From assembly GCA_006969385.1 (NCBI GenBank), contig CP030884.1, forward strand, positions 992,001 to 1,056,000: 64,000 nucleotides of DNA, in the 5' to 3' direction. Below the pieces are notes generated by a model. It searched no databases. It was not told the DNA's origin and saw nothing but the letters and a program-made list of their open reading frames with translations. The position numbers and the translations under genes were made by a program. This DNA comes from Planctomycetaceae bacterium. Lineage in GTDB: Bacteria > Planctomycetota > Phycisphaerae > UBA1845 > UTPLA1. Positions 54,901-62,361 of the stretch are shown piece after piece (positions within the stretch are counted from its first letter, which is position 1; every line of letters begins with the position of its first letter).

Positions 54901-55924
54901 CGCGCGGCTGCTCTCGCGACCGGGCGAAGCCATTTACAACGATGGCGGTGGTCTCGTCGAAAACAATAGCCCCTTCCAAACCGCATGGCTGCCCGACCGC
55001 GTGCGTGATGAGAAGTTAAACGTCGTCTCACAGCGCGCGGCCAACATCGATGCCGGTCCGCCGCCGATTGTCTTTGAAGGCAGCGCACCCGGCGATCTAT
55101 CGCGCAACCCGGCGCTCGCCAAACTACTCGCGACCCCGCCATCGCAGCCACCGCGCGAGCCTGTTATCTGGCTCGGAGAGGCCATCGAAATCAAGGAGCC
55201 CACCTCCATCCGCTTCGGTCGCCAGAGCGGCGCCAACGTCTTGATCGTCGGCCAAAACGACGATGCCGCCGCCGGTATCGTGGCCGCCGCCATCACGGCC
55301 TTGCACGCTCAAACGCGCAGCGCAACCGAGACAGCCGTCTATTTATTCAATGGTGCCGGTAGCAGCGATGACGGCGGCGCGGGCATCGAGGCAACAATCG
55401 CCACGGTCGGCACGCGCGGTCGCAATGTGAGTTATCGCGAGACTTCCGACGCGCTTAACGAAATCGCCGAACAAGTGCGTCAACGGCAAGCCAATGATGC
55501 CTTGGCAGCGCAACCGTTGTTCGTCGTCATCCACGCGTTGCAAAAGTACCGTGCGTTGCGCAAACGGCGCGACGAATTCGGCCTATCGATGACGAGTGAC
55601 GATTCAGGGCCTAACCCTGCCGGTGACCTCGGCGAAATCCTGCGCGAAGGACCAGCCGTGGGCGTGCATGTGATCACCTGGTGCGACACGCCGACCAGCG
55701 TGGACCGCACCTTCGATCGCGCGACGATGGGCGAGTTCGATCATCGCGTGCTGTTCCAGATGAGCGCGTCGGATTCGAGCAACCTCATCGACAGCCCCGC
55801 CGCCAACCGCCTCGGCCCCTATCGCGGGTTGTATTACAGCGAAGAGCAGGGCGTGATCGAGAAGTTCCGACCGTACGCGGTGCCGGATGGTGAGTGGTTG
55901 GAGGGGTTGAGGATCTCTCAATGA
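51968..55924 (+). CDS. FtsK/SpoIIIE (EssC-like) ATPase with coiled coils and membrane anchor
   Basis: A 1318-residue motor. Residues about 40-195 are charged coiled coil; two membrane helices follow at about 235-290 (LMVFAMGILAAAGGGWW, AGIGFGIGAVLTLVLGFALR); a second coiled coil spans about 295-450. An alpha/beta region leads to an FtsK-type ATPase with Walker A AGKTGSGKSSLLH (about 790-802) and Walker B TLLIIDEFQIFF (about 895). A second C-terminal ATPase-like domain has a degenerate P-loop (LIVGQNDDAAAGI, about 1093). One active and one degenerate ATPase domain recalls EssC. Substrates are probably the WXG-type proteins upstream. Confidence 0.9.
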   Translation: MSDLEPSTTGGITPPTEPAHHGRQNPRDVQYAGLQALQTLYPQKVDQAEEDVRQEYERETQRAERRHERLTRKLQSRYQRLIDIGDRRYAERTQDIEATHAAEMARVDGKRQKSRAKVMKDAQDAGGQVKEKLDQELWLADNVVEATKVEIAKQKQQLDKDTAARHQQLDDLLHHALEAVEEFRIKPPTDQSVEPNAPAIDSTGDGIQRFKQHIESIQDANERLANLGLARMYRGATPGLMVFAMGILAAAGGGWWGHTTPDFPTLLAGAGIGFGIGAVLTLVLGFALRGSARNKVHATLAPIREEAAQAHALADAIKKQGTIALSNRLDTTNAKRNEDVTAAKAKYQPKLNRVAMTRKNLLQTVEEKYAQRKREIDERRDLALRPYQTWPETEKPALERRRDRYIRISEAQLAEEQREINRLRDERVAELHQQWSVAMDALGDLLDRAPAGDERLNQSVEETDWSNWQVNHVFLQAVRFGSLDVDFGRVAARFRDDPRLKRERLERMQIPALLGYPQDGSLLIEYTRDARERANEALHGAIFRILTSIPPGRANLVLIDPVGLGNRFAGFMHLGDYKDALVGGRIWTDKRQIDEQLADLSDHMENVIQKYLRNEFSTIDEYNAQAGELAEPYRFLVIADFPSNFSDEALRRLAGIVANGSRCGVYTLITRDRRLSLPQGADMRDYIARGAHLFFDEHSVEWKDDILAEFPLTIEPAPDETVITDLMHKVGAAALESGKVEVPFDTIAPDSGDVWTRKSSADLQIPIGRSGATRTQSLTLGKGVAQHVLIAGKTGSGKSSLLHAIITSAAMWYSPKDVEFYLVDFKKGVEFKTYATHALPHARAIAIESDREFGLSVLQKLDDEMNRRGEVFRKAGVQDLTAYRATPDAAVMPRTLLIIDEFQIFFTEDDKLAQDAATLLDRLVRQGRAFGMHVILGSQTLGGAMGLARSTMGQMAVRIALQCSEADSQLILDDTNPAARLLSRPGEAIYNDGGGLVENNSPFQTAWLPDRVRDEKLNVVSQRAANIDAGPPPIVFEGSAPGDLSRNPALAKLLATPPSQPPREPVIWLGEAIEIKEPTSIRFGRQSGANVLIVGQNDDAAAGIVAAAITALHAQTRSATETAVYLFNGAGSSDDGGAGIEATIATVGTRGRNVSYRETSDALNEIAEQVRQRQANDALAAQPLFVVIHALQKYRALRKRRDEFGLSMTSDDSGPNPAGDLGEILREGPAVGVHVITWCDTPTSVDRTFDRATMGEFDHRVLFQMSASDSSNLIDSPAANRLGPYRGLYYSEEQGVIEKFRPYAVPDGEWLEGLRISQ

Positions 55925-55948
55925 ATTCAGGGCTGTAATTGCAACTCA

Positions 55949-55980
55949 ACGTTTTGACGTTTCGACGTTTCCACGTTTAC
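55949..55980. repeat. four tandem 8-base repeats (ACGTTTNN)
   Basis: ACGTTTTG, ACGTTTCG, ACGTTTCC, ACGTTTAC run head to tail and overlap the last codons of the MFS gene. Slippage-prone tandem repeats of this type occur between planctomycete genes. Confidence 0.6.
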
Positions 55981-57278
55981 TCCCCCGCCCCCCGCTGTCC
56001 CAGCGCCCGATACACCGCCGCATAGCATGCCGCCGCGCCCAGCGCCGCCAGCGCCGTGGCCAACCACAACATGCCGCCGCCGAGGCGATCCATGATTTCA
56101 CCACCGACGAGCGGCCCGATGGCGAACGCCAGCGAAAAGCTCGTCGCATACACGCCGTGATAGCGCGCCCGCAACTCCACCGGCGCGAAGTCGGTCACTG
56201 CCGCAAAAGCCGTGGGCGACGTCATCATCTCGCCGACCGTCCACACCACGACGGAGAGGGCGAGCACGCCGAGCAATAAGTCCGACGCATCCACTCCGGG
56301 GCTGGCCCACGCGCCGGCGAAAATATTGATCGCGATGCCCGCCGCCACCAACACCGCACCGAACAGAATCACGCCCATGCGCGGAAAGCGATCCATCCAA
56401 TGCGTCAGCGGCAACTGACAGCAAAAAATCATCAACCCGTTCGTGCCGATGAGAATGCCGACCATATTGAGACCGACACCGAGCGTGCGCACCCACGGCC
56501 CATACACGGCAAACAACTGGGCAAACACGATCGCAATCAGAAACCCGCCGACGCAAAAGACGATGTACGGACCATCGCGAAAAACATCGAGCAAGCTCGC
56601 GCGCCTTTCAAATCGCGGCGCGTAATCGATATCCACGAGGTTTACCGCATCGGCGGCCAACTTTTCCTTGGGCCGCGCCACGGGCGCGGCAACCGCCGGC
56701 GCGACCAAGTGCGGTGCCGATTCCCGAATCACCAACAAAATGATCACGCCGTACAGCGCCGTCGTCGCCGCGTCGCCCACGAACAACAGCGCGTACGAAT
56801 ATTCCGCGATCAACCCGCCGATCATCGGGCCGATCCCCATACCGAGGTTGATCGCCACGTACATCAGGCTATACGCCTTGGCCCGCTCCGCCGACGTGCA
56901 GACGTCGCCGATCATCGCGCTCGCCGCCGGTCGATACATCTCGTTCAGCAACGCAAACGCGAGGATGCACGCCATCAGCCCGTAGCGATCTTGCACCACG
57001 GACATCACAAGCAACATCGTCGCCCCACCGAAGAGCGCGATCAGCATCACGGGGCGCCGCCCAATGCGATCGGCCAATTGACCGCCGATGATGGACGCCA
57101 CCAACGAGCCAACCCCAAAGACGGCGAAGCATTGCGTGCCGACGCGCACGCTATAGCCGAGTTTTTCGTGCACGTAGATCGTGAGAAACGCCAACACAAA
57201 GGCACCGGCCCGATTGACGAGCGTGCCCAAACACAGCAGATGCACCTGCCGCGGCAATTTGAGATAGGCGTCTAACAT
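55977..57278 (-). CDS. MFS transporter
   Basis: A 433-residue major facilitator with about 12 membrane helices (LVNRAGAFVLAFLTIYVHEK, CILAFALLNEMYRPAASAMI, MYVAINLGMGIGPMIGGLIA and others) and the MFS loop motif GGQLADRIGRRPVML between helices 2 and 3. A cytoplasmic central loop (about 200-235) divides two halves. The pattern is that of drug/proton antiporters of the MdtH/YceL-like group; substrate is unknown. The start at 57278 is divergent from the binding-protein gene. Confidence 0.85.
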   Translation of the reverse strand: MLDAYLKLPRQVHLLCLGTLVNRAGAFVLAFLTIYVHEKLGYSVRVGTQCFAVFGVGSLVASIIGGQLADRIGRRPVMLIALFGGATMLLVMSVVQDRYGLMACILAFALLNEMYRPAASAMIGDVCTSAERAKAYSLMYVAINLGMGIGPMIGGLIAEYSYALLFVGDAATTALYGVIILLVIRESAPHLVAPAVAAPVARPKEKLAADAVNLVDIDYAPRFERRASLLDVFRDGPYIVFCVGGFLIAIVFAQLFAVYGPWVRTLGVGLNMVGILIGTNGLMIFCCQLPLTHWMDRFPRMGVILFGAVLVAAGIAINIFAGAWASPGVDASDLLLGVLALSVVVWTVGEMMTSPTAFAAVTDFAPVELRARYHGVYATSFSLAFAIGPLVGGEIMDRLGGGMLWLATALAALGAAACYAAVYRALGQRGAGE

Positions 57279-57402
57279 GGCGGAAGCGTGCCCGAAGTTG
57301 GGTGGGTTGGCAATTAGGCACGTTCGGTCGCTTGCGCCCGTCGGGCGGCGTCCACCTGCCTTTGACCGCCGGTCGTTTCAAATCGACAATACCAGGTTTG
57401 CC

Positions 57403-58512
57403 ATGTACCCATTGCCACGACTAACTCGATGCGTCGCACAAGCGATCCAACACGTCGCGCGGCGTTTGCATAAAAGACTCGCGATGACGGTCTTCGTTCT
57501 ATTCGCCTTCGCTTGCCTTGCTTCGACAAGCGCGTGCGATTCGACATCGCCCGATTCGAAGCGCAGCGCCAATGCAAAGATCGCAGCACGCGCTGAGAAA
57601 GCCATGAATGGTGAACGCGCCGACGCTCCCGCAACGCAGGAAGCCAACGCTTCCGCCCCCAAGCGCGCTCATGATGACACTGATGAGCCAATAGACAGCG
57701 CCACGCCGCAGCGCATCGGCACGATTGCGCCCAACGCTGCCGAAATGATTGCCGCGCTCGGTGCTGCCGATCGCATCGTCGGCGTGAGCAGCTTCTGCGT
57801 CTATCCGCCCGAGTTGTTACAGCGACCGCGCGTGGGCGGCATCATGGACCCCGATCTGGAAAAGATCGTTAGCCTCAAGCCCGACTTGCTCGTGTTGCGC
57901 GGCGAGATGCCTACGGTCACCAAACTAGCCCAACGACTCAACATCCGCGTCTATCAGGATCGCACCGAAACGCTCGACGATATCTACACCACGCTCCATG
58001 AACTAGGGGCGTTACTCGACACACAAACCGAAGCCGACGAACTGATCGCATCGATCAAGTCCGATATCGCAGCGATTAGGCAGCGCATCGATACTCAATT
58101 GAAAAGCGATAACCGACCGACCGTCCTCTTCGTCGTCGGTCGCGATCCGGCCGGTGTTCGCAATGTCGTGACCGTCGGTAAGAACACGTTTGTGAGCGAA
58201 ATCATCCGCTTGGCGGGCGGCCGCGGTGCCTTCGAGACGTCGACCGTGGATTACCCGCAGCTCAACGCCGAAGCCATCATCGCGGCCCAACCCGATGTCA
58301 TCATCGAAGTCGCCGACCCGGCCACGCCGCCCACGGAACTCGCCGCGCGCCAAACGCATTGGCGTGCGTTGGGAAACAATCTACCCGCCGTGCGTAACGG
58401 TCGTATCTATATTTTGACAGATGACTATTTACTCATCCCGTCCCCACGCGTCGTGCAGTCGATCACGTCTCTCGCCGATGTGCTGCACCCTGCGGAAGGC
58501 GCGCAACGATGA
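57403..58512 (+). CDS. ABC-transporter substrate-binding lipoprotein (BtuF-like)
   Basis: A 369-residue protein from the ATG at 57403. A basic N-terminus and hydrophobic stretch end in the lipobox STSAC (MTVFVLFAFACLASTSAC), so it is probably lipid-anchored. After a Lys/Ala/Ser linker it has the class III binding fold: IGTIAPNAAEMIAALGAADR, VGVSSFCVYPPELLQRPRVG and EKIVSLKPDLLVLR, with GRIYILTDDYLLIPSPRVVQ near the end. Such proteins bind vitamin B12, heme or ferric siderophores. Its stop overlaps the ATPase start (ATGA). The first in a three-gene importer operon. Confidence 0.85.
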   Translation: MYPLPRLTRCVAQAIQHVARRLHKRLAMTVFVLFAFACLASTSACDSTSPDSKRSANAKIAARAEKAMNGERADAPATQEANASAPKRAHDDTDEPIDSATPQRIGTIAPNAAEMIAALGAADRIVGVSSFCVYPPELLQRPRVGGIMDPDLEKIVSLKPDLLVLRGEMPTVTKLAQRLNIRVYQDRTETLDDIYTTLHELGALLDTQTEADELIASIKSDIAAIRQRIDTQLKSDNRPTVLFVVGRDPAGVRNVVTVGKNTFVSEIIRLAGGRGAFETSTVDYPQLNAEAIIAAQPDVIIEVADPATPPTELAARQTHWRALGNNLPAVRNGRIYILTDDYLLIPSPRVVQSITSLADVLHPAEGAQR

Positions 58513-59354
58513 GCGGCACGGTCTCCACCCTCAAAGCCAACAATATCGGCTTCGCTTACAGCCGCACTGCGCACGCAACGGGATGCCACGTGCTGCGCGA
58601 TGTCAGCTTCGATGCACGCTTAGGCGAATGCTGGGGGATCATCGGCCCCAATGGAGCGGGCAAGAGCACGCTGCTGCGCATTCTGGCCGGTTTGTTGCAA
58701 CCAACTGCGGGAGGCGTATCGCTCAACGGCACTGCGCTACACCGCATCACTCCCAAAGCGCGCGCGCGACAACTCGCCTACCTACCGCAACGCTTCGAAT
58801 GCGACCCGAGTCTATCCGCCGAGCAAGTCGTTTTGCTCGGTCGCTATCCATTTCGTTCGCTGGGCTTGTTTGAATCCGCCGCCGACTACGAGATTGCCCG
58901 CGCCGCCATGCAGCGCACCGACACGCTGGCGTTCGCCGATCGTCCCATCGGCTCCCTCTCCGGGGGGGAAACGCAACGCGTGCATCTGGCCGCCGTTTTG
59001 GCGCAACAGCCGCAAATCATTCTGCTAGACGAACCCACGACGGCGCTCGATTGGAAGCATCAACTGGCCATCTTCGATGTGATACGCACCAGCGCCGCCG
59101 AAGGCAAGCTGGTGATCGTGGTGACCCACGATTTGAATCTCGCAGCGCGCTATTGTGATCGGCTGCTACTCATACACGCCGGTCAAGTGGCCGCCATCGG
59201 AAGCGCTGACGACGTACTCACACCAGAAATATTGACACCCGTCTATAACGTTGCTGTCGCCCAAACCGACAGTCGCAACGCACCATCCATGCTCTACCCC
59301 GTCGCCCCAACCACAAGCGCAACAGCAACCATACAAAACGAGTCGCACACGTGA
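58509..59354 (+). CDS. ABC-transporter ATPase (BtuD/FecE-like)
   Basis: A 281-residue nucleotide-binding subunit. Walker A GPNGAGKST (about residue 46), signature LSGGETQRV (about 153), Walker B IILLDEPTTALD (about 172) and the His switch VTHD (about 205) are all present. It powers import of B12- or iron-siderophore-type ligands. The start overlaps the binding-protein stop by four bases and its stop overlaps the permease start (GTGA), so all three are translationally coupled. The last about 40 residues are a Thr/Ala-rich extension. Confidence 0.9.
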   Translation: MSGTVSTLKANNIGFAYSRTAHATGCHVLRDVSFDARLGECWGIIGPNGAGKSTLLRILAGLLQPTAGGVSLNGTALHRITPKARARQLAYLPQRFECDPSLSAEQVVLLGRYPFRSLGLFESAADYEIARAAMQRTDTLAFADRPIGSLSGGETQRVHLAAVLAQQPQIILLDEPTTALDWKHQLAIFDVIRTSAAEGKLVIVVTHDLNLAARYCDRLLLIHAGQVAAIGSADDVLTPEILTPVYNVAVAQTDSRNAPSMLYPVAPTTSATATIQNESHT

Positions 59355-60445
59355 AGCCGCTCAGTCCTCGACGATTCGCGCTCTTGCTCGGGCTCTGCTG
59401 CCTCTTGCCGCTGGCGATGTTGATCGTCAGCCCCGGTATCGGCACCGAATCGGGCACCGTCGGGTTCCTTGATGCCTGGCGTGCTTACTTCGCCGGAGAC
59501 ACCGACTCGACGGCCTACCTCTACGGCTTCGAGCTGCGCCTGCCGCGCACGCTACTTGCGTTACAGGTCGGCTTCACCCTGTCATTATGCGGCGCTGTCT
59601 TTCAAGTGTTGTTTCGTAATCCACTCGCCACGCCTTACACACTCGGCGTCGTTAACGGCGGTTCACTCGGGGCGCTGGTGGCCGTCAAGTTCGGTGCGGC
59701 GCTTGCCGCCTTACCGCTGATTCAATCGCTAACAACTGCGACCGGAATCTCCATCATCACACTCGCATCCTTCGCGGGTTCCATGTTGGTCGTCGGGTTG
59801 ATCTTGTTGATCACGCGCGGCGCGCGGCGCATGGGGCGCGCCGAGTTGCTTCTGGCTGGCGTCACGATGGGTTTGTTTTGTTCTGCTCTAATGATGTTGC
59901 TGACCTATCTCTCCAACGTGCGGCAAACGTTTAACATCATTCGCTGGATGATGGGCTCACTCGATACCGTCGCGGGCGATCATGCGCTGCCGTCGCTCGC
60001 GCTACTGATCCCATCGTGGTTAATCTTGTTATGGCAAGGCCGCGCATTAAACCAATACATCGTGGGTGAAGACGTTGCCGCCGCCCGCGGTGTGTCCGTG
60101 CGCCGATTGCAAACCATCTGCCTAGTATCCGGTTCGTTGGCCACCTCTGCCGTCATCGCCATTTGCGGTCCGATTGGTTTCGTCGGGCTCGTCGTGCCGC
60201 AACTCGTGGCGTTGATGCTCGGGCGCGACTGTCGTTTGCTACTGCCCGCTAGCGGGCTCGTCGGCGCGGCGTTCCTGGCTGGTTGCGACTGGATCTCGCA
60301 GCTCGCCCTCGGCTGGTGGGAATCGGTCACCGGCACCGCCACCAGCAGCGCCAGCCTGCCGATCGGCGTCGTGACGGCCCTAATCGGTGTGCCGATTTTC
60401 TTGGTTCTGCTCTACCGCAACGCCACCGGCAGCAACGCACCGTAA
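59351..60445 (+). CDS. ABC-transporter permease (BtuC/FecCD-like)
   Basis: A 364-residue membrane protein starting at GTG. About nine or ten helices are seen. Motifs of the FecCD/BtuC family include FRNPLATPYTLGVVNGGSLG, ICGPIGFVGLVVPQLVALML, the coupling-helix region, and LPIGVVTALIGVPIFLVLLY at the C-terminus. It forms the channel of the importer. The only in-frame gap to the next gene is a 500-base intergenic region, so it ends the operon. Confidence 0.9.
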   Translation: MKPLSPRRFALLLGLCCLLPLAMLIVSPGIGTESGTVGFLDAWRAYFAGDTDSTAYLYGFELRLPRTLLALQVGFTLSLCGAVFQVLFRNPLATPYTLGVVNGGSLGALVAVKFGAALAALPLIQSLTTATGISIITLASFAGSMLVVGLILLITRGARRMGRAELLLAGVTMGLFCSALMMLLTYLSNVRQTFNIIRWMMGSLDTVAGDHALPSLALLIPSWLILLWQGRALNQYIVGEDVAAARGVSVRRLQTICLVSGSLATSAVIAICGPIGFVGLVVPQLVALMLGRDCRLLLPASGLVGAAFLAGCDWISQLALGWWESVTGTATSSASLPIGVVTALIGVPIFLVLLYRNATGSNAP

Positions 60446-60945
60446 TCGCGCAAAAATCGACTGCTGTCGATCTCCGCCATGCGTGCGTCGAACCGTCTGT
60501 AAACGTCCGATATTTAACTCCTATCCAGCGAACGCATAATTCATCCGCCACAATTTCAAACCACAAGATATAGGGGTGCAGTAATTGCGCGTTCGAACTT
60601 GAGCCCGTGATTTTCTTCCGCCGTCGCTGTAGGTCCTGTTCCGAGAATGATTTGCAACAACCGGCCCCTCTATCCCACCCGATTTGTGATTATTGGACGA
60701 TTATGAAGGTCCTAAAAAGTTATCAATATGTGGTATGAAACAACACCAATTCGCTCCAGCTTCTCAGCACTGCCATCCGATATCAAACGAGCACGAGGGA
60801 GCGTGGAGCCGCCCCCTCGAACAGGAAAAAACTGCGGATCGGACGGCGGTTTTGGCAGGGATGCCAGAACCGACACACAAGATGGAGCGTAAGGTGGGCT
60901 ACGGGATGGACCCCGGGACCAGCGTCTCCAGCAAAGGACGGCCAA
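60446..60945. other. 500-base intergenic region
   Basis: Reading frames here are overlapping and lack family patterns. No riboswitch, sigma-28 promoter or strong hairpin was recognised. It must contain the flgM promoter. Confidence 0.4.
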
Positions 60946-61260
60946 ATGGCGGATATCAACACTATTGAAGGTTTGAACAGTGCTCCGACCCTGCGAGCGT
61001 TTGCTCAGCAGGCCTCGACACGATCGGCGGTCGATCAGGATGGCAACGTTGCCACTGCCGAAGACAGCGTCGAAATATCGGAGCTGGCACGGCTATTAAG
61101 CCGCCTTGCCGATCTCCCGGCGGACCGCGCCCGACAAATCGTCGACATACGCAACGCCATCAACAGCGGAAGGTACCTAACTGCCGATAAATTGGATGTG
61201 GCGACGGATCGCCTGCTGGGTGAGTTTCAGGCCACCGAATTCGTCGGACCGGCAATCTGA
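60946..61260 (+). CDS. flgM: anti-sigma-28 factor FlgM
   Basis: A 104-residue protein. DSVEISELARLLSRLADLPA and RARQIVDIRNAINSGRYLTA followed by DKLDVATDRLLGEF are the FlgM C-terminal helices that bind the flagellar sigma factor FliA; the N-terminal half looks unstructured, as in FlgM. Export through a completed hook-basal body normally relieves inhibition. No other flagellar gene is in the window. A strong terminator follows at 61308-61350. Confidence 0.85.
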   Translation: MADINTIEGLNSAPTLRAFAQQASTRSAVDQDGNVATAEDSVEISELARLLSRLADLPADRARQIVDIRNAINSGRYLTADKLDVATDRLLGEFQATEFVGPAI

Positions 61261-61307
61261 TTGTCCCAAAACACGTCTGCACCAGACGACAACCGGATAC
61301 TATCCAA

Positions 61308-61350
61308 CCGAGACGGGTTGTGGCCTCGGCCGACCCGTCTCGGCTTTTTT
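61308..61350 (+). terminator. Rho-independent terminator after flgM
   Basis: CCGAGACGGGT (61308-61318) pairs with ACCCGTCTCGG (61333-61343) across a 14-base loop, followed by CTTTTTT. It is 48 bases after the flgM stop. Confidence 0.85.
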
Positions 61351-61452
61351 ACCGCCCCCACGCTCGCCTCATCATTGACCCGCTTTTCCCCGCGCTCGTA
61401 CCATAGAGCAAGTCTAAATCTGCCAATCGAACACCCAAAATGAGGTTCATCT

Positions 61453-62361
61453 ATGGGGCCAATCTCCCCCTCACGGTTGACCGCCGTCGCATGCGCGCTG
61501 TCGACGTGCTGCGTCGTCGCCGCTGCCCGCGCCAGCACCGTCGTCAATATGAATGCCGAACGGCTCAGCCATTATGCCGGGCAGGTAGTTCGCGCCGACA
61601 TCACGGCAGTCGAAAGCTATTTTGCGGAGAATCCCAAACGCATCGAAACGCGTCTGACGTTGTCGCGCGTGGAATATTGGAAGGGCGGCTACGACGGCGC
61701 GCCGGACTCGTTCGACCTCATCGCTCCCGGTGGTCGCGTGGGTGACATGCACATGCGCATCTGCTGTGCGCCGGAGTTCAAAGCCGGCCAACAGTGGGTG
61801 CTGTTTTTGTTGCCACAATACAAAACGTTTCCAACCGTCGGCCTCGGTCAAGGTGGATTCCTAATCAAAGCCGACGAGACAAGCGCAACTTATGTGTATC
61901 AGGAGGGCTTCGCGGGAATCACCGGTATCACCGATGCGGGCGAATTTCAATACGCGTTTTACGAGAAGCGTCCGGCGCATCCGCACGCCGCCCTCGACGG
62001 CTTAACCGTCCGCGCCGCGCAATCTAACTTCGATCGGAAACTGCTAACGCTCGCAGAATTTAAAACCGCGTTACAACCCATCCTCGAGCACAGCCACGAT
62101 TACCAGATGACGCAACCCGCCGGCGAGTGCGTTCCCGTTGTGTATCAGCCGACGAATTTTAAACAAACCAAGGGCGCTGCGATCACCGGTACCACGCGTG
62201 GCGACGGGCAACCCAACGCCGCCGCCCAACCACGCGGTCAAAACAGAACGCGCACGACCAAACCTGCGAACGACGAAGCGGCGACGACGAAATCGAAACG
62301 CAAGTCGCAACGAGCCAACGAATCAGTCAAAGGCGGTCGTGACGCGAAAGGGGGCGAATAA
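61453..62361 (+). CDS. exported hypothetical protein with basic tail
   Basis: A 302-residue protein with a signal peptide ([20 protein letters not shown] to ARA, about 1-27). The mature part (about 30-225) is beta-rich: [60 protein letters not shown]. The last about 75 residues are Thr/Arg/Lys-rich and disordered. GAGG lies 8 bases upstream of the ATG. The stop overlaps the next start (TAATG at 62359-62363), so it is coupled to the metalloprotease gene. No family is assigned. Confidence 0.7.
   Translation: MGPISPSRLTAVACALSTCCVVAAARASTVVNMNAERLSHYAGQVVRADITAVESYFAENPKRIETRLTLSRVEYWKGGYDGAPDSFDLIAPGGRVGDMHMRICCAPEFKAGQQWVLFLLPQYKTFPTVGLGQGGFLIKADETSATYVYQEGFAGITGITDAGEFQYAFYEKRPAHPHAALDGLTVRAAQSNFDRKLLTLAEFKTALQPILEHSHDYQMTQPAGECVPVVYQPTNFKQTKGAAITGTTRGDGQPNAAAQPRGQNRTRTTKPANDEAATTKSKRKSQRANESVKGGRDAKGGE

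Noticed and set aside
56400..57275. 291-codon forward frame opposite the MFS transporter
   Set aside because: It is antisense to a clear 12-helix transporter; His/Arg-rich composition is typical of an antisense shadow.
57279..57402. Possible cobalamin riboswitch before the BtuF-like gene
   Set aside because: The conserved B12-box word and the long leader expected for this riboswitch are not seen; the gap is only 124 bases.
60446..60945. Possible sigma-28 promoter before flgM
   Set aside because: No TAAA...GCCGATAA-like pair at proper spacing was found.
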